Shown here: positions 36,209 to 42,918 of the stretch, one piece after another
Position numbering within the stretch: the first letter of the stretch is position 1
Layout of the letters: each line of letters begins with the position of its first letter
Assembly (NCBI RefSeq): GCF_037325665.1
Contig: NC_090259.1
Span: forward strand, 33,341,238 to 33,405,237
Length of the DNA: 64,000 nucleotides
Source: Littorina saxatilis
Taxonomy: Eukaryota > Mollusca > Gastropoda > Littorinimorpha > Littorinidae
Direction of reading: 5' to 3'
The notes under the pieces: model-generated
Told to the model about the DNA's origin: nothing
Database searches by the model: none
What the model saw: only the letters and a program-made list of their open reading frames with translations
Translations under genes and position numbers: made by a program

Positions 36209-36653
36209 CAACCCTCGTCTCGATTCCCCCCTCCCCAAAACTTGACTAAATGTAAAAACAATAAAACATACGAAGGAAGAACACCCAAAGTATTCCAGAC
36301 AGGCACGTATCTCCATTTAACTTAAAGACTCACTCCTTTTTAAGACCAGAATTTCTACGATTTTTAAGTCTTGAGGGGGGGGGGGGGGGGGGGGTCCGCT
36401 GTCCTTGGTCTGAAGACAGCTTCACCTCATGCTTTGTTTTGTGCAGGTGCAAGCCTTCCACGCGCTGTGTTGTCGCTTTATCGACGCCCTGCCCCCCCAC
36501 GCCAAGTTCCACGCCCGCGAGCTTCTGACCCGCCTTCTGACCCACAGCCAGAGCCTCAAGACTTTCACTAGCTCCTCCCCCTCGGCCGGCGGCAACCTCC
36601 TGACCGACATCCAGTCCACCAACAGGGACATCATGAGTGTCATTCAGAGATGA
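2849..36653 (+). CDS. ABL1: Abl non-receptor tyrosine kinase, complete gene (14 coding exons)
   Basis: Orthologue of Drosophila Abl and vertebrate ABL1/ABL2, a cytoplasmic tyrosine kinase linking adhesion and growth signals to actin. Joining 14 exons with GT-AG introns gives 1,215 residues. Visible parts: MGAQQ N terminus with Gly2 for myristoylation; an invertebrate-type [16 protein letters not shown] cap; SH3 about 75-130 (ALYDF); SH2 about 138-230 (FLVRES, Arg163); kinase about 252-503 with glycine loop GGGQYG, Lys281 in VAVK, gatekeeper Thr325, HRD 371-373, activation-loop Tyr403; a long tail with PxxP motifs and the insect-Abl-like [16 protein letters not shown] block; a C-terminal F-actin-binding domain ending SVIQR. 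Oddities: DFG reads DFS (391-393), a splice-donor duplication after exon 2, and an intron inside the glycine loop. ABL1 versus ABL2 does not apply to a mollusc single-copy gene, so the symbol is nominal. The family call is near certain; undetected microexons or alternative first exons are possible. Confidence 0.96.
3702..4160 (+). other. CpG-rich 152-codon ORF of unknown nature in Abl intron 1
   Basis: The stretch is visibly richer in CG dinucleotides and complex sequence than the surrounding intron. It is open for 152 codons from the ATG at 3702. A second ATG at 3707 opens MGVAKSENK, which fits the N-myristoylation consensus, but stops after 67 codons. I recognise no family. It could be an alternative first exon (a phase-1 TATG|GTAATG lies near 4050), part of an old element, or chance. 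Confidence 0.2.
4364..4939. mobile_element. TIR element with TA target duplication, nested in the previous one
   Basis: Begins CCGTACTTTCCGGGTCATAA and ends CACCCGGAAAGTACGG, a good inverted match, bordered on both sides by TA. Subterminal AAGGCGC / GCGCCTTG also match. No transposase; a MITE-like derivative about 576 bp long. It inserted after the outer TAGGCC element. Confidence 0.75.
4580..4823. repeat. Two near-identical direct repeats, 152-bp period
   Basis: A stretch of about 92 bp starting GGTCACTGACCGGTCACTGA occurs at 4580 and again at 4732, inside the TA-flanked element. The near identity suggests a recent internal duplication. Confidence 0.85.
5876..5953. mobile_element. Short inverted-repeat (foldback) element
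   Basis: About 78 bp with arms GTACCTGCAATGAAAGG and CCTGTCATGGCAGGTAC, inverted with few mismatches. Probably a very short MITE. Confidence 0.5.
7146..7684. mobile_element. TIR element, 539 bp, CAGGGGTGGGAC ends
   Basis: Left end CAGGGGTGGGACTTTT, right end GAGTCCCACCCCTG. The flanks repeat AAATCA (6 bp) on both sides, consistent with a target-site duplication. It carries G-rich low-complexity sequence but no transposase. CAG-type ends suggest the hAT superfamily, where some branches make short duplications; that part is inference. Confidence 0.7.
8111..8183. repeat. 47-bp tandem duplication interrupted by a SINE
   Basis: AGAATCTGCAGTTAAGAGCC starts at 8111 and again at 8158 (period 47). 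The second unit is split by the SINE at 8184, and its remainder resumes at about 8565. Confidence 0.85.
8184..8551 (+). repeat. SINE (CCCCGCGGGTTAGG-head family), full length
   Basis: Starts CCCCCCGCGGGTTAGGGGG, contains GTCGTAAGAGGCGAC, and ends ACGTTAAACACCAAATAAAG plus an (AAAG)n tail. The 13-bp duplication AAGAGCCCAGCAT flanks it perfectly (8171-8183, 8552-8564), proving retroposition. Further copies at 23570, 39721, 43368 and 46006 and truncated ones at 42919, 44605 and 57091. Confidence 0.9.
9582..9940. mobile_element. TIR element, TAGGCC family (copy 2)
   Basis: Left TAAGGCCACAAAAA then TGTCTGTTTCTGGTCACCCG; right ATGTTACCAGAAACAGACA then GGGCCTA. The ends mirror each other. A/T-rich runs inside; no coding sequence. 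Confidence 0.7.
12772..14356 (+). mobile_element. AACAAGTCGCGTAAGG element (copy 1), split by another repeat
   Basis: Starts AACAAGTCGCGTAAGGCGAA and ends with ACATTTAGTCAA-AAC-TTGACTAAATGT. About 860 bp of this family when the insert 13106-13832 is taken out. Unnamed high-copy repeat; class unclear (MITE-like subterminal repeats, no coding sequence). Confidence 0.8.
13106..13832 (+). mobile_element. GAGTCACTTGAG repeat (copy a), nested
   Basis: Starts TTTTTGAGTCACTTGAGAA, includes GGCCGGCCGGCCGG and paired CAAGGTCACAGGT segments, and ends GACTCGATCGAGCGTTTGC then TCTTCTTGTT. It interrupts the AACAAGTCGCG element between CATAATTTTT and ATATTTTTAA, which are contiguous in other copies, so it is the younger insertion. 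Confidence 0.8.
16153..16338. mobile_element. Foldback element, diverged copy
   Basis: Left arm AGAATACTACATGGCTTGCT, right arm AGCAAGTCGTGTAGCATTTT, the inverted pair better preserved at 31347-31491. The interior is A/T-rich. Confidence 0.55.
17575..17903. mobile_element. TIR element, TAGGCC family (copy 3)
   Basis: Left TAGGTCTGTTTACGGTAACC after AAGGCCAACA; right ATGTTACCGTAAACAGACC before GGCCTA. No coding sequence. Confidence 0.75.
18011..18241. repeat. 77-bp tandem repeat, three copies
   Basis: Units begin CAGACT(C/T)TTTGTTCAGAA at 18011, 18088 and 18165, with a partial fourth at 18242. Nearly identical. Each unit starts with TTTCAG-like sequence that mimics a 3' splice site, about 340-570 bp upstream of the Abl exon 2 acceptor. 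Confidence 0.9.
18578..18748 (+). CDS. ABL1: Abl exon 2 (cap and first half of SH3)
   Basis: Residues 38-95: [10 protein letters not shown], the SKENLL linker, then [11 protein letters not shown], the SH3 start. The acceptor is TTTCAG|AGG. The end is set at AAG G|GTGAGG (phase 1), which joins cleanly to exon 3. A second identical donor lies 57 bp downstream because of a tandem duplication. Length 171 bp against 174 bp for human exon 2 as I recall it. Confidence 0.93.
18733..18846 (+). repeat. 57-bp in-frame duplication of the Abl exon 2 donor
   Basis: CTCAGCATCGTCAAGGGTGA occurs at 18733 and 18790. Each unit carries the last codons of exon 2 (LSIVKG) plus the GTGAGG donor and 40 bp of intron. 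The period is a multiple of three and the frame is open, so the second donor (18806) could add 19 residues to SH3. Confidence 0.9.
19188..19980. mobile_element. GACTCACATGCGAAGC repeat (relative of the GAGTCACTTGAG family)
   Basis: Begins TTTTTGACTCACATGCGAAG, then GTGAGTCTATGTACTCACC and a CCGTCCGTCCG run, and ends GTGAGTCGTGTGGGC then CCCTTCTTGTTTT. It shares TTAACGTTGGA and the terminal TTCTTGTT with the GAGTCACTTGAG family. It contains many AAGGTCA motifs on both strands. No protein recognised. Confidence 0.7.
20365..20660 (+). CDS. ABL1: Abl exon 3 (rest of SH3, most of SH2)
   Basis: Residues 95-193. Contains [15 protein letters not shown] (SH3 ligand face), the SH3-SH2 connector [11 protein letters not shown], and SH2 with [20 protein letters not shown]; Arg163 is the phosphotyrosine-binding arginine. 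The length, 296 bp, equals the human exon. Acceptor CTCCAG|GC, donor AAG|GTGAGC. GC-rich compared with the introns. Confidence 0.96.
21180..21375 (+). CDS. ABL1: Abl exon 4 (SH2 end, linker, kinase start)
   Basis: Residues 194-259. Carries [13 protein letters not shown] and [22 protein letters not shown], the SH2-kinase linker, and MKHRLG entering the glycine-rich loop. It stops after the first base of a glycine codon. 196 bp here plus 77 bp in exon 5 equals the 273 bp of human exon 4. Confidence 0.95.
21699..21775 (+). CDS. ABL1: Abl exon 5 (glycine-rich loop and catalytic lysine)
   Basis: Residues 259-284: [16 protein letters not shown], then VAVKTLK with the ATP-anchoring Lys281. Only 77 bp. 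Acceptor GTGCAG|GA, donor AAG|GTAAGT. The intron before it interrupts the nucleotide-binding loop itself. Confidence 0.95.
21859..22735 (+). mobile_element. AACAAGTCGCGTAAGG element (copy 2), whole
   Basis: 877 bp from AACAAGTCGCG to the terminal hairpin ACATTTAGTCAA/TTGACTAAATGT, with an internal CA run (22625-22661) and a TGACGTCA at 22488. This is the best uninterrupted plus-strand copy for comparison. Confidence 0.85.
22795..23333 (+). mobile_element. GAGTCACTTGAG repeat (copy b), internally shorter
   Basis: Almost identical to the copy at 13106 but lacks about 180 bp of it. It abuts the next AACAAGTCGCG element directly. Confidence 0.8.
23334..24656 (-). mobile_element. AACAAGTCGCGTAAGG element (copy 3), minus strand, with a SINE inside
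   Basis: Runs from TTTACATTTAGTCAAGTTTT to CGCCTTACGCGACTTGTT. About 900 bp without the inserted SINE at 23570-23986. TGACGTCA at 24001. Confidence 0.85.
23570..23986 (+). repeat. SINE (CCCCGCGGGTTAGG family), nested, with an extra 5' hairpin
   Basis: Inserted into the preceding element at GATAAATACCTT. The duplication (GATATATACCTT / GATAAATAGCTT) has two mismatches. Relative to the other copies it has about 24 extra bases with GTCCCA...TGGGAC that can pair. Confidence 0.85.
24740..24824 (+). CDS. ABL1: Abl exon 6 (kinase helix C region)
   Basis: Residues 285-313: [20 protein letters not shown], then HPNLVQLLG, nearly identical to Drosophila Abl. Includes the helix-C glutamate that pairs with Lys281. 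85 bp, equal to the human exon. Acceptor TTTCAG|GAG, donor G|GTGAGT. Confidence 0.96.
25337..25680 (+). repeat. Three copies of the Abl intron 6/exon 7 acceptor region
   Basis: A unit of about 50-55 bp (TACAGCTATTTAATTGAT..TTTAGGTGTGTATATTTTG) occurs at about 25337, 25585 and 25636. The first keeps a TTTAG|GTGTGT-like decoy acceptor, the second has TTTAAG, and the third is the real exon 7 junction. A SINE fragment separates copies one and two. Confidence 0.8.
25390..25584 (-). repeat. SINE tail fragment with (TCAA)n end
   Basis: (TCAA)n then TATGAGGCTTATATCGCACG, CTAAGCGCAGGGATTTATTT and GTGTGAGATGGAATTTTTTT. The same segments occur in reverse at about 56900-57090. It lies between two copies of the acceptor-region repeat. 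Confidence 0.7.
25681..25858 (+). CDS. ABL1: Abl exon 7 (hinge, gatekeeper, start of catalytic loop)
   Basis: Residues 313-372: [20 protein letters not shown] with gatekeeper Thr325, then LYMATQ-type helix E (here [15 protein letters not shown]) and FIHR of the catalytic loop. 178 bp, equal to the human exon. The acceptor GGTTTAG|GTGTGTGTAC is the last of three tandem copies of this junction. Confidence 0.95.
26127..26217. repeat. (TTC)n microsatellite
   Basis: About 90 bp of TTC with TTT interruptions in Abl intron 7. Confidence 0.95.
26480..27717 (+). mobile_element. pogo/Tigger-like DNA transposon, internally deleted
   Basis: Left end CAGTAAAACCTGAGTCTAGC, right end AGAGACAGGTTTTACTG, inverted, with TA on both sides (26478-26479, 27718-27719). 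1,238 bp. It keeps the N-terminal DNA-binding part of a CENP-B-like transposase (next entry), but no DDE catalytic domain is visible, so it can only move with help from a full element. Confidence 0.85.
26889..27245 (+). pseudogene. pogo-family transposase, N-terminal HTH remnant
   Basis: The frame reads [36 protein letters not shown], then [18 protein letters not shown] and NLPVSGPFI, the typical two-helix-turn-helix (CENP-B type) start of pogo/Tigger transposases. The likely original start (ATG at 26899, [15 protein letters not shown]) is in another frame, so there is a frameshift near 26940. After GPFI the match ends and low-complexity sequence follows. Confidence 0.85.
27765..28027 (-). 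repeat. tRNA-derived SINE
   Basis: Read on the minus strand it starts GGGGGCTAAATTGGTAAGAG (A-box), has GGATTTGTGATCC (anticodon arm) and CAGATTCGAATACGG (B box), then the core GGTCAACTTTATGTGCAGAC and CACGTAAAAGACCTCGGTCA. Its head lies 66 bp upstream of Abl exon 8. Confidence 0.8.
28094..28278 (+). CDS. ABL1: Abl exon 8 (catalytic and activation loops)
   Basis: Residues 372-434: [10 protein letters not shown] completes HRD (catalytic Asp373); [10 protein letters not shown] has serine in place of the DFG glycine (AGC at 28155-28157, Ser393); activation loop [16 protein letters not shown] with Tyr403; APEG; SDVW. 185 bp, equal to the human exon. Apart from the DFS the exon looks under full constraint. 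Confidence 0.95.
28727..28879 (+). CDS. ABL1: Abl exon 9 (kinase C lobe)
   Basis: Residues 434-485: [19 protein letters not shown], then [19 protein letters not shown], the C-lobe helices F and G. The end is set at AAA T|GTGAGT so that exon 10 restores CCWQW. 153 bp, equal to the human exon. Confidence 0.95.
29250..29434. mobile_element. CAGTGGAACCCCC element (MITE)
   Basis: Starts CAGTGGAACCCCCCG, ends CGGGGGTTCCACTG followed by TA. The interior repeats GGTCTTA and GGAGGGGGTCTTAAAA. Other copies: 33117, 35206, 40567, 41186, 50884, 51266, 58331. TA-targeting non-autonomous DNA element. Confidence 0.8.
29482..29571 (+). CDS. ABL1: Abl exon 10 (end of kinase domain)
   Basis: Residues 485-515: [19 protein letters not shown], then [11 protein letters not shown], the last kinase helices that in vertebrates form the myristate pocket region. 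90 bp, equal to the human exon. Donor G|GTATGC. Confidence 0.94.
30966..31041. repeat. 27-bp tandem repeat, three copies
   Basis: GCCTTGGTGACTATGACAGG repeated three times in Abl intron 10. Open in one frame but with no sign of being an exon. Confidence 0.85.
31183..31302 (+). CDS. ABL1: Abl exon 11 (start of the tail)
   Basis: Residues 515-555: begins [10 protein letters not shown] like the vertebrate EVEKELGK, then a basic PSKKGRP stretch. The tail has lower constraint; 120 bp against about 165 bp in human. Acceptor CCACAG|AG, donor G|GTATGT. Confidence 0.9.
31347..31491. mobile_element. Foldback element with 46-bp arms
   Basis: AGAATACTACATGGCTTGCT.. pairs with ..AGCAAGCCATGTAGTATTCT; the arms differ at only a few positions and enclose about 53 bp. 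It begins 45 bp after the Abl exon 11 donor, beside a GT run. Confidence 0.85.
32190..32298. repeat. 52-bp tandem duplication upstream of Abl exon 12
   Basis: AACTTGAGTGTCT..CCTCCATATAACCTGAAACC occurs twice, ending 22 bp before the acceptor. It may change branch-point or pyrimidine-tract spacing but does not copy the splice site. Confidence 0.85.
32320..32948 (+). CDS. ABL1: Abl exon 12 (proline-rich tail)
   Basis: Residues 555-764. Contains [11 protein letters not shown], a PxxP motif next to basic residues typical of SH3-adaptor docking (CRK/NCK class in vertebrates), and a second candidate AIPLPQRPS. Otherwise serine- and charge-rich, probably disordered. Acceptor ACAAAG|GC, donor CAG|GTCAGT. 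The reading frame is open with even, exon-like codon use and links in phase on both sides. Confidence 0.9.
33117..33285. mobile_element. CAGTGGAACCCCC element in Abl intron 12
   Basis: CAGTGGAACCCCTCTC to GGGGGATTCCACTG, followed by TA. It takes up about 40% of this 425-bp intron. Confidence 0.75.
33374..34522 (+). CDS. ABL1: Abl exon 13 (large tail exon, start of F-actin-binding domain)
   Basis: Residues 765-1147, 1,149 bp. Near its start [20 protein letters not shown] and then [13 protein letters not shown] closely parallel a block in the Drosophila Abl tail. The middle is serine/proline/glycine-rich and probably disordered. The end ([20 protein letters not shown]..) is the first helices of the actin-binding bundle. 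Acceptor GTGCAG|GTG, donor GAG|GTGAGC. Confidence 0.92.
34921..35162. mobile_element. TIR element, TAGGCC family (copy 4)
   Basis: Left AGGGCCAACAAAAAAAATAG then GTCTGTTTACGGTAAC; right GTTACCGTAAACAGACC then GTTGTTGGCCTA. 242 bp, the shortest copy. Confidence 0.75.
35206..36401. mobile_element. CAGTGGAACCCCC element interrupted by an AACAAGTCGCG element
   Basis: The left part begins CAGTGGAACCCCCCTTTTAA after TA; the right part (36326-36401) has TTTTTAAGACC and ends in a G run and GTCCGCTGTCC. The intervening sequence includes the element at 35408-36258. Confidence 0.6.
35408..36258 (+). mobile_element. AACAAGTCGCGTAAGG element (copy 4)
   Basis: AACAAGTCGCGTAAGGCGAA to CTTGACTAAATGT, 851 bp, TGACGTCA at 36047, CA run 36164-36206. 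The 3' arm of the terminal hairpin is shortened. Confidence 0.85.
36447..36653 (+). CDS. ABL1: Abl exon 14 (C-terminal F-actin-binding domain, stop)
   Basis: Residues 1148-1215: [20 protein letters not shown], then [19 protein letters not shown] and a final helix [10 protein letters not shown], matching the fly and vertebrate Abl C termini (human ends SDIVQR). Stop TGA at 36651-36653. Acceptor GTGCAG|GTG. Confidence 0.95.
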   Translation: MQAFHALCCRFIDALPPHAKFHARELLTRLLTHSQSLKTFTSSSPSAGGNLLTDIQSTNRDIMSVIQR

Positions 36654-36947
36654 GGCTTTGGCCGGTCCAACGGTGGCCTTTTTCTAGGAGGACCTTTTTT
36701 TGTGGGGTGGCTCTTTTGTGTCCATTGCTGGACGAGACTCGAGGTGGTGTTTCTTCCTGCACAATGACCAGTGTGACTGGCGACGGTCAGTTTGAGTTTT
36801 GTGTCAGTGGTTGTTGGACTGCAGTGGTGTCACTCTGCTTTAATTCAGTCCAGGTGTGTGTTGGAAGTGAAGGTGTGTCAAGTTGGATTTTGTATGCACT
36901 GTCCAATACATTGCAGTTGTGTTGAATGGCATGCTGGTCTGCTTAAA

Positions 36948-36953
36948 AATAAA
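36948..36953 (+). terminator. Candidate Abl poly(A) signal AATAAA
   Basis: The first canonical signal after the stop, about 295 nt downstream. Others at 40245 and 46863 could serve longer 3' UTRs. Confidence 0.35.
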
Positions 36954-39720
36954 AGAACATGAAGATGTGAAACATGCCAACAAGCTGCAGAGTTTTAATT
37001 ATTCAACACAGTTGTGCCAGCTGTGTTTCGTGGCATGCTTGTCTGCTCCAGAAATGTTGTTTTGGTGGGGGGAAGCATGCTGCCAGAAGAACACAGCTGC
37101 ACAGTTTAAACGTTCAACTCCTGACACCAGTATGACAGGAGAAACCTACGTTCTCCTACAGCAGGAAGGAAGGAAACAATCATTTGTGCCTAAGGCTTGA
37201 TAGTATACTGGACAGAGTTGTCACAATTTTGAACAGAAACAGAACAAACTTGTGACTCGGTCTGATGCTGCTTTGTGAACCTGTGAAAGTAATGATGTGA
37301 TGTGATGTGATGGAAGGAGATGTGAGATTTTGATGTGAGGGAACTGTTCAGTATTAACGCTGAGTCTGGCGGGTAGGACGTTTCACACGAGACAGTCAGC
37401 AGGAACACCAAAGATTTCCTGCGTCCTTTGATACTAATACAAACCTGTGAACAGTAGCCCGTGTTTACTCCTAACCTAACAGAATGATTTACAACCTTAT
37501 TTGGTGAAAATTAATTTTCAGACTAAGTGAAAAAACTTAAAAGCCACCACTTCTGACTTGAACTCATTACTTCTGCTTCAAAAAGCTGTGCTTATAGTAT
37601 ATCTTTTGAAAGTTTATAGAAACAGCAGATAGGAAGTTAGAAGGGCACTTCCGTGTCAGACTCAGAATGCATGCACTGGGTAACATAGCAGAACGGTCAG
37701 ACGTTGATGTGTTTTCAAATGAGGTGAGACTGAGAGAGCGATGCATTTTGAAATGAAATTTAAGAGTGTGGTTTATAGATCTCCAGTGAAGAGAGAGTGT
37801 GTTTTTGTAGGTATCTGTCGGTGCTTGCTAATGCCAGTTCCAGTTTTATTTTGATCTTGCTCAGTATGGTTGGTGGAAAACAGAATGTTTTGAAAAAGAT
37901 GTGCTCAAATCAAAGAAGTTAGTCCCAGGCTCCTTTGAAAGTCGTAGATTTTTTTAAGTGATTTATTCCCACAGTCAGTGTTGTATTCATTTTCTGCTCA
38001 ATAGCCATTTTTGTTTGGAAAAAGACTTTAGGGGAAAAGTTTTCAGGGTGTGTCTAAAACTAAAATGTTTTGGGGTTCCAAGGCAAAGTGCTACAACATA
38101 CAGATCATTGTTCTCGGCATGCTAGAAATCATCGACATCCTGTAGATTCAAAAACAGGTGTACATGTTCAACGTGTGTCGAAAAATATTTCCCACTTAGA
38201 AAAATAATAGTACTGTAGTGTAATGAGGAAAAGGGCCTGTAGTTTCGCTTCATCAGTTTTCCCAGCAACACTTGGTGCACAATATGATGCACTTTATTTT
38301 GCTGCTCAGAGAAACGGCTCACAGATGAAGGGAGCAATCTTGCTGGTTGGGGGCAAGGGGGCTTGAAACACTGGACGTCAAGGACGCTTGTGATTGCAAT
38401 ACGTGTCGCAGTGCATGCATGGTAATCATTTTTAAATGGCCACTGTCACAAATTCAAGGTGATTTTTGAGTTTATAACCAGTCGGATTTTGCTTTATTTT
38501 CTTTTAATTCTCATGAAAACACAAGACTTAAACTCATCCTCTCCTTCTTCTGTGAAAATGACAGGACCTATGATGACCAGTTTTGTATTGTAAACTTGAC
38601 ATAAAACCAACTGGTTGCCTTGGAGCTTTCTGTGTTCCGATGAGATTTACAGAGTGAGACACTTGAGCGAGGCTTGCGTGTCTTTTCACGTGAACGCAGC
38701 ATGCTAAAGGGAACAGAACCTTGTTCAAAGCGTTGCGAACAATCTGTGAAGGAGAACAAGCGAGAGTGCAGAAAAGATGGTCAACCGGTTCCTGGATCCA
38801 GGGTCAACACTCAACAGTGTGTGAAAATAGAGTCACATCCTTTGCCTTCAATCCAACTCACCCGTGAAATGTCTGGATACATGTGCGCTTTGCTGATACC
38901 GTTCGGAGATCTCCGAGATTCCAGTGTACATGTGTAGCCAGAGTGCCAGGCAAACAATTGTCTTCAATTTTAGAACTTGTGCATTTGAGGAATAACTGTT
39001 GTTTGTCTCCGCTCATGTCTTCTTCTCTTGTGGACCAGGACTCTTTGAATGTGACTTGATTTTGCATTTAGGTCTGATTCATCGTGTCTGCAAGTAAGGT
39101 ATGGTGTTCCGCCAGGGAAAGCCTTTACTAAACAGATGTGTTTTCATTTTTATTTTTACCAGTTTGACAGATCACAAGTTTGGGGTAAAACCGTGTATTT
39201 GGCAATTTGCGATTGAGCTGGGCTGTAAGTTAACTCATCAGATCATTTCGTCCAACTGCACTGTATATTAAACTGATAATTCAATTTGATTCAAGTCATT
39301 GCATATATGTGGAGAATGGTTTGTGTGAATAGTTCTCCCGATTGCCCCTACAAAAGACATTTGTCATTGCCTTTTTGGTGGTTTTCTTTTTTTCTGTGCA
39401 ATTCATTTCATTTTCTTCCTCTGGTACTGTGGTAGCGATGTGTTCTTACTAACAAGAAACATGGAAATATGCTTTGGTGGGGAACACATTCTATGAGTGT
39501 AAGAGTAATGATACCTGTCGTGGGAGACGCCTTGCCCTCAGGTGAAAGGACGCCTTTAAACAAAGGACACCTTCTGTTGTCACTTTGTCTATCAACTGAA
39601 CCAAAGTATCTGAAGAAAAGAACACTTGTGGTGGTATTTTTTGATGGTGTCAAGAGTGTGTTCTCATGAGAGGTACCTGGATGTCGATGCGCGACTAGAA
39701 AACTTATCTAACCCTCCTAC

Positions 39721-40094
39721 CCCCCGCGGGTTAGGGGGAAGAATTTACCCGATGCTCCCCAGCATGTCGTAAGAGGCGACTAACGGATTCTGTTTCTCCT
39801 TTTACCCTTGTTAAGTGTTTCTTGTATAGAATATAGTCAATTTTTGTACAGATTTTTAGTCAAGCAGTATGTAAGAAATGTTAAGTCCTTTGTACTGGAA
39901 ACTTGCATTCTCCCAGTAAGGTCATATATTGTACTACGTTACAAGCCCCTGGAGCTAATTTTTGATTAGTGCTTTTGTGAACAAGAAACAATTGACAAGT
40001 GGCTCTATCCCATCTGCCCCCTTTTCCCGTCGCGATATAATTATAACCTTCGTGGTTGAAAACGACGTTAAACACCAAATAAAGAAAGAAAGAA
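39721..40094 (+). repeat. SINE (CCCCGCGGGTTAGG family), full length
   Basis: Same head, body and ACGTTAAACACCAAATAAAG tail as the copy at 8184. No clear target duplication seen, so the flank may have decayed. Confidence 0.88.
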
Positions 40095-40244
40095 TTTTGT
40101 TACTCGACGTTTTTCTCAACTTTTATGGGCAGATTCTCAGAACAAAATGTTGGTGATTTTTTGTAAATGAACACTCTTGAGTCTTGCCTCGATAACAGTG
40201 GGGAAAGCTTTGTTCTGTCTGTCAGAACTGCTTTGTTCTGACTC

Positions 40245-40250
40245 AATAAA
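40245..40250 (+). terminator. Candidate distal poly(A) signal AATAAA
   Basis: AATAAA in CTCAATAAACAATG, 3.6 kb after the Abl stop. Would extend the 3' UTR through one SINE. Confidence 0.2.
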
Positions 40251-40566
40251 CAATGAAAGTGAAATTGAAATACTCAGCTCGTGTGTGACACAACTGTCTT
40301 TCTGTCTTGTGTGTTTGATTATTTTTTAATGTTTATATCATGTACACTTTATTGATTTTGACTAAAACTTTGTTTTCCCCCTTGCAATACCATTTTACAT
40401 TTCAGAAGCAGTCAAAGGAACAATGAAATTACAGCATGGACCATGGTTCAATATTCTGAAGTTGTTACATAGTATCAGATTATAAAATAAGATGAGGCAC
40501 AGAAGAAAATATTAGGATAACACTTGAAAGAATGCTGCGCAAGGTCATAGCCTTCATGTACATAAT

Positions 40567-40753
40567 CAGTGGAACCCCCTTTTTACGACCTCCAAAAATC
40601 TTAGAAAATCGGGTCCTAAAAAGGAGGGAGTCTTAAAATGGAGGTAAATTTACAGAGGTTATGAACAGAAAGTCTGAAAAAAAAGAGGTCTTAAAAAGGA
40701 GGGAGTCTTTGATTGGGGGGGGGGGGGGGGGTCTTAAAAGGGGGGTTCCACCG
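40567..40753. mobile_element. CAGTGGAACCCCC element
   Basis: CAGTGGAACCCCCTTTTTAC to GGGGGGTTCCACCG then TA. Internal G run of about 20. Confidence 0.8.
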
Positions 40754-41185
40754 TACTTGCAGGATTAAAACTTCAGGATATTGATGTTAGAGTTCGCACA
40801 GTAAGAGTAAAATATCTTTGACGGACTTTCACTATTTTAGCATCCAGATAAGGAGCAAAAACACAGGATCACGTGTTGGGGAAGAATTTACACATACTTT
40901 ATGTAGAAAGAAAAAAAATCTCACAGATGCAGGTAGTGAATAAACTGCTAAGAGCTCTCAAGAGTAGGCGACCACATCTTGGGGAGACTGACTGGAACTA
41001 AAAACGTTTGTACAGAAACAAATCGATTCTGATGAAGAGAACTGTGATGTGACTGTGAGCTGTAACAATCAGGGGGGGGGGGGGGGGGGGGTAGGGGGGC
41101 AGATGTGCAATGCAAGCTTTCAAATCATGGATGAAGAGTCTGATGTTGCAGAAATGATGAGGTTATGATGTAATTTAATCTCTTG

Positions 41186-41335
41186 CAGTGGAACCTCCTT
41201 TTAAAGACCTGTAAACATCTTGGAAAATCAGGTCTTCAATATGTGGAGATCAAGTTACAGACATTATATTATAAACAGGAAATCTGAAAAAAAACAAGGT
41301 TTTTTAAAGGGGGGGGGGGGGGGGGGGGATTGGGT
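41186..41335. mobile_element. CAGTGGAACCCCC element, right end missing
   Basis: CAGTGGAACCTCCTTTTAAA and GGAAAATCAGGTCTTC are clear; the match stops at a G run near 41310-41328. Confidence 0.65.
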
Positions 41336-41849
41336 TAAGAGAAATGGACCACTGAAGGTTTTTTTCAGAAAGGGTCCCCTCTCCCAATGAATAATTAAAT
41401 AAATAAGATAAAAACAAATAAACAAACAAAACAGGACAATTGAGCAAGCTGGGGTTATGAAAATATTTGTGATATTTCACGTCTTTTTTATGTTGCAATA
41501 ATTTGTTCAGTGTCTCCTGTAAATATGAAAGCTGCTCGCTTGTGCCTAGACTAAATGTCCTTTCAGTGCTGATAGGTGAATAGATGCAAGCAAATCGTTG
41601 TACATGTACTGTTAATTTCTGCACAGGCTAGTATGTTATGTTCTTTGTGCAGTCGCTAAGATATAATACTTAAGGCCAGTGGCATTTGACCGTGATCAGT
41701 AAACCCATAGGTGTGCAGTGAAGTTTGGTCTGTGTAGATACCAGCAGAGCCCATGTTTCATTACTATTTATCATCATGTCTGTTGGAAAGTGAAAGTCCC
41801 CTGCAGTGGAGGGTAAAAAGTGGTTTGTCTGAGCCAATCCAAGCTTCTT

Positions 41850-42723
41850 TTTACATTTAGTCAAGTTTTGACTAAATGTTTTAACGTGGAGGGGGGAATC
41901 GAGACGAGGGTTGTGGTGTATGTGTGTGTGTGTGTGTGTGTGTCTGTCTGTCTGTGTGTGTGTGTAGAGCGATTCAGACCAAACTACTGGACCGATCTTT
42001 ATGAAATTTGACATGAGAGTTCCTGGGAATGATATCCCCGGACGTTTTTTTCTTTTTTTCGATAAATACCTTTGATGACGTCATATCCGGCTTTTTGTAA
42101 AAGTTGAGGCGGCACTGTCACACCCTCATTTTTCAATCAAATTGATTGAAATTTTGGCCCAGCAATCTTTGACAAAGGCCGGACTTCGGTATTGCATTTC
42201 AGCTTGGTGGCTTAAAAATTAATTAATGACTTTGGTCATTAAAAATCTGAAAATTGTAAAAACAAAAATAAATTTTTAAAATGATCCAAATTTACGTTTA
42301 TCTTATTCTTCATCATTTTCTGATTCCAAAAACATATAAATATGTTATATTTGGATTAAAAACAAGCTCTGAAAATTAAAAATATAAACATAATTATTAA
42401 AATAAAATTTCCAAAATCGATTTAAAAACAATTTCATCTTATTCCTTGTGGGTTCCTGATTCCAAAAACATATAGATGTGATATGTTTGGATTAAAAACA
42501 CGCTCAGAAAGTTAAAAAGAATAGAGATAAAGAAAAGCGTGCTATCCTTCTCAGCGCAACTACTACCCCGCTCTTCTTGTCAATTTCACTGCCTGTGCAT
42601 CGAGCGGTGGACTGACGATGCTATGAGTATACGCTCTTGCTGTAAAAATGCAGTGAGTTCAGTTTCATTCTGTTAGTTCGACAGCTTGACTAAATGTTCT
42701 AATTTCGCCTTACGCGACTTGTT
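41850..42723 (-). mobile_element. AACAAGTCGCGTAAGG element (copy 5), minus strand, whole
   Basis: TTACATTTAGTCAAGTTTTG to CGCCTTACGCGACTTGTT, 874 bp, TGACGTCA at 42076. Confidence 0.85.
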
Positions 42724-42918
42724 TTTTCTTAAAGTGCATGTGAAAACTGCTGAACTTTTTTGCCTTCACGTTCACAGTTCTTGTGATTCATGCTCTCCGA
42801 ATTCATCTTTCCGGAATTCAGCACAATTTTGTTCACTGTTCTTGTGGTAGATTTGGTTTTCCACCCCCTCCCCCATCATACTGCCTCATTCCCAGGCGAA
42901 CCAAGGAGCGATTAGGAC

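Noticed and set aside
36650-37200. ORFs directly after the Abl stop
   Set aside because: No homology to any Abl C terminus; Abl ends normally with SVIQR and a stop, so these are 3' UTR frames.
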